From positions 62,001-126,000 of the forward strand of contig KN805448.1 in the NCBI GenBank assembly GCA_000818945.1: a DNA stretch of 64,000 nt, given 5' to 3'. The translations under genes and the position numbers were made by a program. The notes under the pieces were generated by a model. It searched no databases. It had not been told where the DNA came from and was given only the letters and a program-made list of their open reading frames with translations. The first letter of the stretch is position 1. Every line of letters starts with the position of its first letter. Source of the stretch: Schizochytrium sp. CCTCC M209059. Its lineage: Eukaryota; Sar; Bigyra; Thraustochytrida; Thraustochytriidae. This document shows positions 45,901 to 55,400 of this stretch, piece by piece.

Positions 45901-48717
45901 GAGAAGCACGTTTTGGCCTTTGCAGAAACATACATGCATCGTGCGCCACCACGTCTTGTTGCAGACGCGTTGCGACGAGATCATCGTCTATGCCAGGACA
46001 CGCTTCAGGTGTCTTTGCTGTTGACGTCGATTTTGGAGACGATGGCCCAGGTCAAAGGCCAAGAAGAGAAGACTGGGAAAAGGAACAAAGAGGAGGAAGA
46101 AAAGATGGCCGATTCCTCTGACGAAGCCGATGAGGAAGGTAAGGTAGCCGATCGGTGGAAGAAGGTGCACAGATCGCGAAGCTCCATTGAGCAGCTCTTC
46201 TCGGCACTGATTGATCATAATCTCGCGCCACTGCGGCTCCCGTTGCTCGAGCAGACTTCGTTGAAGCGGATTCTTGCAAAGGTGAGCTTTGACGTGCAAG
46301 TATCGGGCCAAGCGGGATCCTTTTTCTCGATGAAGTCGCTCTTGGATGCTACGGCATCAGAGCTGGATTTCGAGCGCAGTAAATACTGGATCAGCGCGGC
46401 CCGTAGTGATGTAGAGGAGGGTCCGGGGGCTGGAATGGCACGATTGCTCTCCACGAGTACGTTTGCACGTGCGTTGAATGCTCTCTTTGAGTCCGTGCAT
46501 ATGGATGCACATCCTTTGCTGCGCTGCAGGGACCGAGCGCAGCCCGTGCTGGTGCGGGAGTACTCCATTGAAAGCGCGAATGCACAGGCGTACCTTGCGG
46601 CTTCGTACGCTGTTGCCTCTTGCAAAGGGCGGGAAGACTTGGAGCAATTAATGCGAAGGCTGCTGCAACAGCCGAATTGTGTGGGCGATCGGGTGGCCAA
46701 GGCTCTTGATGCCGCACTGCGGGACGTGACGCAGTTTCTCATCAGCGATCGCGTCCGTGAAAACGTCGAAGCTTTGGAGACAGAGGTGCAGAGACGACTC
46801 GGGGGTGGCGAACGTCTTCAGCGGGTGGGTCTGCTCGTTGAAAGTCTGCTCGCGCGGGTCAAGAATCCTCGCAACAGGGCCAATTTGCGTCGAGTCTCTG
46901 ATCTCTACGAGCAGTGGGAGATCTCGGCACTGCTGAGCGTGGTGGAGAGCAATTTAGCCTTTTTGGCATTTCTGGTTGAAATGTTACCGATTGACTTACG
47001 CGAAGCTCTCGTCAATAAGGTGATGGCTCCCGAAGTACGGGATGAGCTGCTCTGCATGAGCGCTGGTTCGACTCAATTCGCGGCAAGCGTGGTACCGGCC
47101 CTTGTGGGCGGGAGAAGTGGGCCTGTGGTCAAGGGCCTTGCCGTGTCTGCTTGCACGCAAAGTCCACGAACGGGCTGGAGTGTGCTCATGCACTGCGCGG
47201 CCTCGTGCCAGGAAGCTGATGTGCTCCGGATGCTGCTGGCATGTGGCGCAAATGTGGATGACAGTCCCCCGCGAGCGCGAGGTCTCACGGCGTTGCACGA
47301 GGCGTGTCGATCGGGAACAGTCGAGACTGTGCGCGTGCTTGTGGATGAGGGTGGCGCGCGCGTGAACCAAGCGACTCGTACGGGTTTAACGCCGCTTTTG
47401 GTGGCATGCCGTGCGCGACGCGCGGATATTGCGGCATTTCTGATCTCTCGTGGAGCTCTTTTGGATGCGACGACAGAGTCTGGGCTCACGGCCGGATACT
47501 ATGCTGCTAAACGGGGTTGCATACAGGTGCTCTCTGTGCTTGCCAAGGCAGAGGTGGAGTCTGGCAAGACTGAAAATGTGTCGACGTATTTGCGTGAGCA
47601 TCGCGTGCACGTGCGTTATGGATCGCGAGAGGAGCATTTAACGTTGCTGGGCACGGCTGTGAAATGGGGACGCCCCGGACTAACGCAGTGGCTGTTGGCG
47701 CATGGCGCGGATCCGGACGTGCCGATTGAGATGTGCAAGCATGAGATCATGCCGGTATGGCTGGCGGCGAAAATGAACGGGCTTCGCTCGGTACGATATC
47801 TATCGGAGGCTGGGTGTCGATTCGATGTGCGTGACTCGCGGACTGGGTGTACGCCGCTGTTGGTTGCATGTCTGTACGGTCGCAGTCGCGTGGTGGATTT
47901 TCTATTGAGCCTTTCTGAGGAGCACGGCGTGGACGTGTGCGCGCGCTCGACGCATGGCGAGTCGTGTCTCGAACTGGCGCTGCGACGTCCCTTTGTAAAT
48001 GTCACACGCGTATTGGTGGAGCGTGCAGATCTTTGTGGGCGGGCCTTTGTCGACACCGTGGGCCCAGCGCTGACAAAGCTGTCCCAGAGCGCGCAGCAGG
48101 CGAGCAAGGCATTGAGCGTGCTGCGTTTGGTCTTTGAGAGCCGCGTCTTGGGTCCTCGCGCGCGAGATTCAAAGGATGTGCTTGCTCTTTGCGCGCGCAA
48201 CTTTGCGGCGCATGATAATGTTCCGGCCCTCGAATTTCTGGTGACGAGAGTGCCCCAATTGCGTGAGGACGGGCGACTTGTGAGCGCGATGCTTCCCGTC
48301 GTGTTGCGGGCGCGAAACTTGGGTCTGGCGCGACGGCTCTTGGAGGGAATTACAGAGGAAGAAATTCAGGAGGATGCAACAACAGCCCAGCTCCGCAGTG
48401 TGTTGATGAAGGATGGTATCGATGACGACACTGAAGAAGGACTTTCTCTTCGTGTGGACTGCGGTACTGGGGACCTTGAGGATGCAATCGATGGCTACCT
48501 CGCCGCGCATGCGGTGGCTTCGCCCTTTGTGCTCTCGGATGGAGGAAGTGGCGAAAAGAAGAGTAGCAAAACGCGCAAGAAGAAGATCAAGACGAAGACG
48601 TTTTCGAAAGGGCCGTTGTCTGTGGACGACGACCTTGACGACCACGACAATGCCACGTCAACAGCGACGCTTGAGGACGATGATGGCAGTGGTCACCGTC
48701 AGTCACGAAAGAAGTAA
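42952..48717 (+). CDS. NLR-like protein: CxxC pairs, APH/choline-kinase-like domain, NACHT-type NTPase, ankyrin repeats
   Basis: This single 1921-residue frame starts at the ATG at 42952 (METAARDDLR). Two CxxC pairs (CKEC 126-129, CDTC 207-210) suggest a zinc site in the N-terminal region. Residues about 276-600 resemble aminoglycoside-phosphotransferase-type kinases: a Gly-rich loop GGYSSA (281-286), VVKID with K307, the catalytic-loop-like HNDLNGNNVLVD (542-553; APH: HGDLHPGNVLVD) and VIDFAD (560-565). A NACHT/STAND NTPase follows: Walker A GNSGMGKT (776-783), Walker B LVIVCDG (855-861), and LVLATRP (954-960), with an acidic insertion between the last two. A helical region leads to ankyrin repeats at about 1400-1700 (GLTALHEACRSGTVETVRVLV, GLTPLLVACRARRADIAAFL). 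The tail is Lys/Asp-rich. STAND proteins switch by nucleotide-driven oligomerisation, often in defence or cell death; a sensing role here is inference. AATAAA lies at 48799. Confidence 0.88.
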   Translation: METAARDDLRGSRALTQRLNRAGANALLRSLLIDLRLYARPGEDLVRFMWMWFAKGRTVALQGRERRSAAAAALDEGLRETTAPILQDLLTALLRTNPEDAAAFVADLLYKRLCAAGIGGVTVVQCKECRVVSHLSLRRGVFESSSEFPSSESEYRRLLQTLLASYDDAEDLTENLVQQVIQGVPAVDIPSPSNDTQACSGPFVVACDTCAHICSWKPLANASSFAPKTLENGKDSDARSRIEVNWTSVPAVIRDQRKEIEGMMPHLFSSAARVELEVLAGGYSSAIVFKCRSWCSEGREEGQSVVKIDDVEKLHSEVARMETAAPYLGDSAPTVLAYTRRKTTAGVRIQLCGACWTLPRFIKENSTLILTLKSLYVMQFKDQRVLQSKSSYPSRESMMRIMQPPRSDERSPRRDEGFRDRSRGTRVDTTQETALLSRRPSSGRHFVTDFEDLLSMVFGEVMAKCYEDSKRKAHVDLVELYDLRSKMQRNIFDQMDLLRALELDRLGLDRARLGTAEDIARFFAGFLRQVEGRDMVNLALQHNDLNGNNVLVDAMGMAWVIDFADFEESHIVRDLAKLETCLMFEYTPLVDSVSVSRALQFWRARLPLQGLEPLFVAVGRLRQFVADLTENVGRPSQHAFALLAYTLDVLRYPDVSVASKLWALQSCILRAQEILADQSPAPAALYAELQSTQGLDLEGVEARYLAGCRLKHAYYTDAVTCERLPISPRLALAYNATVCMPENVVSERLEEDFDRIFLLREDVEDGSLCGRLAIFGNSGMGKTLLVSLLVTRLVALTNLVPYVVNAVELAQTCTRLASSGGQGEEDLLDAFWSAKYGSRALRTAMLRRARTQGRLVIVCDGLSQAAGSWEVILRRLVALSRPLLEETESEAPASTDGTASTDSTDEGMSSGMEADETKPRSAATRRGMTEVLDEGGEVASNGSREHERLGEVRLVLATRPLNDQIQQAVEGAGFIRCHLQPLEEKHVLAFAETYMHRAPPRLVADALRRDHRLCQDTLQVSLLLTSILETMAQVKGQEEKTGKRNKEEEEKMADSSDEADEEGKVADRWKKVHRSRSSIEQLFSALIDHNLAPLRLPLLEQTSLKRILAKVSFDVQVSGQAGSFFSMKSLLDATASELDFERSKYWISAARSDVEEGPGAGMARLLSTSTFARALNALFESVHMDAHPLLRCRDRAQPVLVREYSIESANAQAYLAASYAVASCKGREDLEQLMRRLLQQPNCVGDRVAKALDAALRDVTQFLISDRVRENVEALETEVQRRLGGGERLQRVGLLVESLLARVKNPRNRANLRRVSDLYEQWEISALLSVVESNLAFLAFLVEMLPIDLREALVNKVMAPEVRDELLCMSAGSTQFAASVVPALVGGRSGPVVKGLAVSACTQSPRTGWSVLMHCAASCQEADVLRMLLACGANVDDSPPRARGLTALHEACRSGTVETVRVLVDEGGARVNQATRTGLTPLLVACRARRADIAAFLISRGALLDATTESGLTAGYYAAKRGCIQVLSVLAKAEVESGKTENVSTYLREHRVHVRYGSREEHLTLLGTAVKWGRPGLTQWLLAHGADPDVPIEMCKHEIMPVWLAAKMNGLRSVRYLSEAGCRFDVRDSRTGCTPLLVACLYGRSRVVDFLLSLSEEHGVDVCARSTHGESCLELALRRPFVNVTRVLVERADLCGRAFVDTVGPALTKLSQSAQQASKALSVLRLVFESRVLGPRARDSKDVLALCARNFAAHDNVPALEFLVTRVPQLREDGRLVSAMLPVVLRARNLGLARRLLEGITEEEIQEDATTAQLRSVLMKDGIDDDTEEGLSLRVDCGTGDLEDAIDGYLAAHAVASPFVLSDGGSGEKKSSKTRKKKIKTKTFSKGPLSVDDDLDDHDNATSTATLEDDDGSGHRQSRKK

Positions 48718-48798
48718 GGATGGCGATGAAAAATGATGGTTGTGCATGACTGTTGCACTCTCTGGTGTCATCCCTAGCGACTGCTCTGACTGTGAATC

Positions 48799-48804
48799 AA
48801 TAAA
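48799..48804 (+). terminator. polyadenylation signal AATAAA
   Basis: The hexamer in GAATCAATAAAAAGCC lies 81 nt past the stop of the NACHT/ankyrin gene, a typical distance for cleavage and polyadenylation. Confidence 0.6.
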
Positions 48805-48919
48805 AAGCCAAAAATTGTTGTGTTGAACCCTCTATACCAATCTATGCTGGCCTAAGGGGGGCCGCGCAGGTTTGTCAATAGGAAACTTCAAGTTACGTAC
48901 GTGCCAAAAAAAAAGAAAT

Positions 48920-49411
48920 TTACGCGGAAGAGGCGAGCTTGTTGGACTTGCAGAACTCCTGAAGCTTGGACTCGGCCTCGTCGGGCATGGACTTTTCGCT
49001 GGAGAGCTTCTTGAGCTCCTCGTTGAAGGACTTCTCGTCGACGTTGCGGTCCTTGACGAGGGCGTTGGCGAGCTCGGTGTAGCCCTGGCGGATGGCGGCG
49101 AAGACGAGACGGGCGGTCTGGGTGGCGTGGAGCGGGTTGGTGCTGGAGATGGTCTGGTGGAAGATGTTGTCGTAGTCAAAGACGTCATCCTTGCGGTAGA
49201 GCTTGTCGAGGACAGGGACGAGGGCGTCGGCCTGCTCCGGGGTGATGGAGGTGATCAGTTCTCCGAGCTTGGCGACATCCTTTTCGGCGGCGCGGAGGGA
49301 GAAGTCCTGGAGGAAGGTGGCGGTCTGCGTCGGGTCCGGCTCGTTGTTGATCTGGCGCGAGGCCTGGGGGGGCACCTCGTCCTTGTGCTCGGGGGTCTGG
49401 AGGGAGGCCAT
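48920..49411 (-). CDS. small helical protein, unknown function
   Basis: The ATG at 49411 (MASLQTPEHKDEVPP) gives 163 residues. Codon use is strongly GC3-biased and even, unlike the surrounding false frames, which together with balanced composition supports a real and well-expressed gene. The N-terminal 35 residues are polar. The rest is predicted to be helical: FLQDFSLRAAEKDVAKLGELI, then PEQADALVPVLDKLYRKDD, then ATQTARLVFAAIRQGYTELANALV, then a charged C-terminal helix ending NKLASSA. I see no signal peptide, membrane segment or catalytic motif. ARPC5 was considered because of its size and helical nature, but its conserved blocks are absent. It converges on the NACHT gene with about 200 bp between stops. 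Confidence 0.75.
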   Translation of the reverse strand: MASLQTPEHKDEVPPQASRQINNEPDPTQTATFLQDFSLRAAEKDVAKLGELITSITPEQADALVPVLDKLYRKDDVFDYDNIFHQTISSTNPLHATQTARLVFAAIRQGYTELANALVKDRNVDEKSFNEELKKLSSEKSMPDEAESKLQEFCKSNKLASSA

Positions 49412-52400
49412 CTTTCTTGCTCTTGGGTTGTTTGTTTGTTGCTCGTTCGCGTGCGTGCTTGCTTTCTGTTTGCTCTTGGCTTGAATGTTTCGGGTTTGCT
49501 GGTCCTCCGGGCGGCCTTTGCTCCTCGCGGCGCCAGGCCCGCGGGTTCCTGAGCTTCTTCCCGCGCCTTTCCCTCTTTTCTCGAAGGAAGGCAAGCAAGA
49601 TTGGACGAACGTCTGCGGACCGACCGCACGCGGCGGCCAGTGCGGGTCGAGATCGCCCCGCGCTGCTTCTTGCTACTTGCGCCTCTCGAGTCCGAATACC
49701 TCACCGCACGGGGCAAGTGGCAAGGCATGCGGCAAGGCATGCGGTGTGGCCAGGCATGGCATCGCGCTTGGCGGGGCCCGCATTCCCTCACTCGCATTCC
49801 CTCCCTCGATGCATGCATGCACGCACGCACGCACGCACGCACGCACGCGGCCGCGAGCGAGAGGAGAAGCGGGCGCGGTGTTCCGCTGCGCTTCGCAACC
49901 CCGGCTGAGTCTCAGCGCCGGCCGCTCGTGGCTCCGCCTTTTGCATCTCCCCGTTTGCATCTCCCATCTCGACTCCTCTCCTCTCCTCTCCTCTCCTCTC
50001 CTCTCCTCTCCTCTCCCCCCGCCTCGTCTCGTGGCGGCGGCGCGCGCCCCGCGAACGCGCCCCCGTCTGCAGCGCAGCTGGCAGCAGCGCGCGTGCACGC
50101 CGCGGCGCCTGTCTGCCTGCCTGCCTGCCTGCCTGCCTGGCTCGCGCGGCGCGTCCCAGTCCCGGCCGGCGGCGCTTCTGCTGCTGCTGCAGGGGAGTGC
50201 GTGAGCCTCGCGTGCGCGCGGGGACCCCCCGGCGCGCACACCCTCGAGAGCCTCAAGGCGGCAACGCGTGAGGCCCAGGACTCGGCGTACTACGTTGCGG
50301 CAGGAGGCGGCTCGAGGCCAATGGCGGGCCACCAGCGGAGGGAGGCAGAGCTGCAGCTGCTTTCGCGTGGCGACCGGCTTTTGCATCTCGCGTCGCGAGC
50401 GCGCCGCGAGGATCAAAAGCGGAGCAGTGAGAAAGAAAGCGCGACGGCGAGGGCGATCATGGGAGCGTGCGTGGAGATGGCAGTCAAACGAAGCGGGGGC
50501 GAAGCATGCTGCAGAAGCATTGCACAGGCCAGCAGGCTGCAGCTGTTTGATGCCTAGGAAAGAACCGTTTGTGCCACGAAGCTGGGACCAAATTCGACTG
50601 AGAGCGGTCGAGATGGCTGTCCGCCAATGAAGCCATGGCTGCCATAGCCTCGATGATGGATGTCGAAGCCTACTCTAAGGCCGACCGAGGCACGACGAAC
50701 AGTCAAATCGAATAGACGGAGTCAGGAGGAATGGCCCTTTAAGTCATGAAGGCAGCTCGACACGATGGCATATTTCTGTCCTCTCGTCTCCTCTCGTGTC
50801 TTCTTATCGTCCGCGTTTACGTCCACGTCTGGGCGATGTCGTTTGGACCGCGCCGCGACCGTTGTGGCGACCGCCCGTCTGCCCAGCCTGCAGCTACTGC
50901 CGGTTCGTTGCGGGGCGGGACTATTGGCTGGTCCAAGCACGGCATTTTGGCATACTGCCCTCATTCGTTTCTTCGTTTGCGGCGAATAAGACACGGGCGC
51001 TAGCGGCGCGAGTTTGGAAAGAAGAGTTGAGGTGACCTGAGGCGGCTGGACCCCCCGCGGAGATTTCCTCGTCCCCAATGGACTTGAGTCCTGCAGCAAC
51101 AACGATAGCATCAACGACACCAACAGCGAAAAAGGCAAGGCTCTGGCGGGTAAGTTGAAGGCGCGCAAACGCCGCCGCTTGGACGTTTCTTCTAATCCAG
51201 CCATGGCCAGCTGCGTCTCGAGCTCAAGACCGCGCGTCTCGACGGTCCGATTCGCACTTCAAAACCGTCGAAGGAAACTTTCGTTCGAGATGGCATGGAG
51301 AGGTGGCGAAGGACGAACCGTTTCTCCCCGGGGAGCCAGAGGAGAGGGCCTGAGGATGATACGATCTCAGAGAGCGAGCGTCCACGCGATCATCATCTTG
51401 ATGTTCGTTTTCATTCGGTCCGTCAAGCAAGGCAAAGCAAAGCAAGGCAAAGCAAAGCCGTTCTTATTGAGATTTCTTTTGACCGGCTGCAAGTATGCCT
51501 TGCTTGCTGTTGCTGGACGACGTGGGAACGGAACTTACGCTCGCGGGGCGCTCGCCATGTGATCAGTTGGCCGTTGCCAGGGCCCCGGCTCCTCCCTCCC
51601 TCTCTCCGTACACGCAGAGGTAGGTCCTTGTTGGGCCTCGTTTTATCGCGCGCTGATGGGGCTCCGGGACCTCGCTCTCTCTCCGCTGCCGCCGCCAGGA
51701 CTGGCCTCGCTGTCTGCCTCGCCGCGACCTTTGCGCCATCGCCACGAGCGCTGTAGCGTAGCGTAGCGTCGCGTCGCGTCGAGGCGCGGCGCGGCGCGGC
51801 GCGGCGCGGCGCGGCTGATCCTGCGCTTGTTCGATCGATCGTCTGATCGCTTGCTTGTGCATGGGTTGGTCGTTCGCTTTCTTGATTTTACCTGGTTGTC
51901 TTGCTTGATTCCGGGGACAGCGACGACCTGGCTGAAAGACCTGAAAGAAGCCCCGCAAGGCGCGAGGCAAAAGACTTGAAAGACGCGGCAGGCGCAGAGC
52001 CAGCCGGCGCAAGAGAGTGAGAGAGAGTACGGACTCGGCCCGGCCGGCCGGCCGGCCTATTTAATGTCGTTGTGAACTCGAAGGCACGAGTCCTGCGCTC
52101 GTCCGTCAGCTGCTGCCGCAACTGCAGGCTGCAGCCTCTGCAAGCAACAGCAACGGTCGCGAGGCATCTCGCATCGCTGCTTGGCGAGGGAGGGAGCCTG
52201 AAGGCCGCCGTGTTCATGCGTACAGCAGCGCATCGCGTAGCACACATCGCGTCGGCGGGGTGTCAAGGATTTCACTTGCCTTGCCTTTTCGCCTCTTGCT
52301 TGTTCAAGTCATTTCTTCTCCCAGGCAGGCAGGCAGGCAGACAAAGCCGGCCGCGCCGTTCGTTAGAAAGAGTGAGGGAGGGAGCCTACTCTCGTGCGGA

Positions 52401-55400
52401 CGGCTAGACGCGTCTCCGCCCACGGGGCGTGCCGCCACGGCGACGCAGGCGAGACGACCGTTGGTATCTCGCTCGCTCGCAGTCGCTCGCAGTCGCTTGC
52501 AGTCGCTTGCAGTCGCTCGCTTGGCCGCTTGCTTGCTTGCTTCGGCTCCGGCGCCGCGGCTGTGTGGCCGACGACTTGCCCAGGCGCCGCCCCGCTATCC
52601 TGTGGGGCGGTAGCTTTGCCTGCCTTCGGTGGCCAGACCTGCGTCCCAACAGCTTTCCCGCAGCTGACTGCTGTCGTCGCAAAGCAGGGCGTCTCTGGCC
52701 TTTTCTACTTTTTGTTTCGGAAGCAGGTGTGCGCTGCTGGTGCTGGTGCTTTTGGTGCCGCAGGCCTGCCGTTTGTTTCTTCCGCCTCTGCCGCCGGCGA
52801 GAGAGAGAGTACACGCAACCCTGCGCTGGCGATGCATGCGTGAATGAGGTTCGCTGCCAATGTTTCGCTCGTTCGACTTCAGCGCTCGACCGATCGATCC
52901 ACCGCATCGCCGACGTAAAAAACAAACGGTTGCCCTGGCGAGAGGCGCCGGGGACTTGGCTCGGCTTTTGGCTGCTTGACGATGCCATGCTCTGCTATGC
53001 TGTCTACATTTGGCTTTTTTGTTCCCCCCTCCCGGGCTGGCCGCGTGGCTGGCGGCCGTCTTTCGCTCTGCCTCCGCGCCCTCCTTCTCTCGCAGGTCGG
53101 TCTGCGTCCGGAGTCCTCGGCGTTCCCGCGGCCGGTCCAGCGCTTCCCCGCGCCGCGGCGCCGCTCAGCTTGATTGAAGGCCGCAACGGCCGGCCGGCCC
53201 GGGCGAGGCGGGCGAGCCCAAATGACGCGACAGAGGCGCGGCGCAGGGAGGGAGGGAGGGAGGTGGGCAGAGGGGGCCGGCGGTCGGTCGACACACGCGG
53301 CTCAGCTCAGCTGCTGCGAGTTGGGATCGCCCGGGTCCTCCTTTCGCTGCTTGGAATCGACGCGGCCTGGCTTGCGGCCTGGCTGGCGCGGCGTGGGTTG
53401 GCGTGGCTCCGCTGCTGCGTCTGCGGCGAGGAAGAAAAGGGACTCGAAGGAGCTTGAAGGCACTGGCTGGCAAGGAAGGAGGAAAAGGGAGGAAGGAATG
53501 CCACGATCTAGATTGGCGGCAAGGGCGCGCTCAAGATTGGAGAAAGAAGCGGCGGCGGGCTGATCGCGGGGGCTCGTGCGCTCGAGGGCGCTGTTCGTGC
53601 TGAGATCGATGAAGCGGTCGTTGAGCGATCGAGCAACCTGGCTGGCTGAGCGAAGAATCGATCGAAAGGGACGGATTGAACGGACGAACGATCGAACGGT
53701 TCAATTGAAACAAACGCCATGACCGCGCGGCAGGCAGAGGAACTGGCAGGCCGGCAGGCACGGGCGGAGAAAAGGCGCTCCCGGAAGCCCCCGGAGAGTG
53801 AGCCTCGGTCCCGGGGAGGTGCGGTGCGGAGAGGTCGGGTGAGAAAAACGAGCAAAGGTGGCCTGACGGCGGCGCAGCGAGCTCGTAGATCACACGAGAG
53901 CAGACGCAGGCGAGCGAGCGAGCAAGCCTCATGAGCAAGCAAACAGGGCCTGACGCGATCCGCTGTTCTCCCTCCCTCCCTCCCGCCCTCTCCCTCCGTC
54001 CCCCAACTCTCGTCTGCGTCTACATCTGCATCTGCATCTGCATCTGCACGCACCACCGCGGCGGCGGTGCGGCAGGGGAGAGAATGAATGCATGAATGAA
54101 TTCATGCCTAACACTCTCGGGCTTCGGCTCGTGGTCGGAGGCTGGGCGGGACTTGCCGCTGCCGAGGACCAGCAGCGATCCGCATCGGCGGCAGGCTTCA
54201 AGTTGATTGAAAGGAAATGATAAAAGGAAAAGAAAGACCCGCCGCACTCGAACCGCCGGGGGATTGGCCAGCGGTGGCTGCAGTTCCTTTGATCGATCGA
54301 TCGTCCGTTGATCCTTCCTTGGGTAGGGAGGGTTTTGGCGGGCGGCGCGTCTTTCGCCCGCGAGACTTGATCCTGCGAGGGGCGCGTCGGAGGTCTTTCG
54401 TGTCTTTCGGGCGCCCCACTGGCGCGACACGCTCTCTCCGCGTGCTTCCCTTGCTTCCTTCCTCTCTCTGTCGGGGTGAGGTGAGGTGAGGTGAGATGAG
54501 GTGAGGCGAGGCGAGTCCCTCCCTCGCCCGCCCTCCCTCTTTCGCTCCCTCTCTCCGTCCCTTCCCTCTCTGGCTCAGCCACCTCGTTCGCCCACGCCTA
54601 TACAGAGACTATCGTGGCCTGAAAGCTGGGTAGCTTGCGCGTGCTCCCCACAGCGAGGGTGGGGCGGCGCCCGTCCCGGCAAAAGAGCCACGCAGCCCGC
54701 CTCGCACGTGGGCAGGGGCAAAGAGAGTGGGCACGGCGTGGCTGCGGGGCAGCTGCGCCAGCAGACATCTGACTGCGGGGGCGTTCGCAGGCTCGGGGGG
54801 CATGGCGGGAGTGTCTGCCAGCGCGGTTCCCGAGCCCCCTTTCTAATAAAGGAGTAACAAGGATGTGTAAGCCCATGTCATGGCAAGGTAGCAAGTAGTA
54901 AGGGGGAAAGAGGGCCCCGGAGGTAGCTGGGGGGGGGCCACCAACGAAGGCGCATTTAGCGCGGGCGGTTGCTACATTTGTGCGCGCGAGAGTTTCACTT
55001 GCGCAGTCCCGGTGCAAGTTCGGAACCGGGGCGTGCGTGCGGCGAGGTGCGGGGCAGGGCTTTAGCAGGCGCGTCGAAGCAGGGGGGCCGCGCTCAGCGT
55101 GACTCGCAGCGAGCAGCTTGTGCCCCTGCTGCTTGCCGTGCCGCCTGAGTTCCTCGCTCACTCTGCCTGCGTGACCGGCCTCGGGCTCGTCACGATCACG
55201 ACGATACCTCGAGGCAGCTCCGGTCGTGTGCGGCGACGGCGGCAGCGACTTCAAGGGCGCGAGGCCCGCGAGAGACTCGTTTCGTCGCCGCCGTTGGAGG
55301 GCACGGACGGGGATGCCGGTGCGATGCGATCGGCGGATTCGATGCAGTGCAATGGGATGCAGCGCAGGGTGCAATGCAGAAGGCATCATGCCACGCGCGG

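Noticed and set aside
48920..49411. ARPC5 (Arp2/3 subunit) for the small unknown gene
   Set aside because: Size and helicity fit, but the conserved LMKYIYKG and WHEK blocks of ARPC5 are absent.
49601..50557. 318-codon open frame in the repeat-rich region
   Set aside because: Composition changes abruptly at each short repeat, overlapping frames are equally open and no motif is visible.
54235..54300. T-arm-like GGTTCGAGTGC on the minus strand
   Set aside because: No A-box or pairing acceptor stem lies about 60 nt upstream, so it is not a tRNA.
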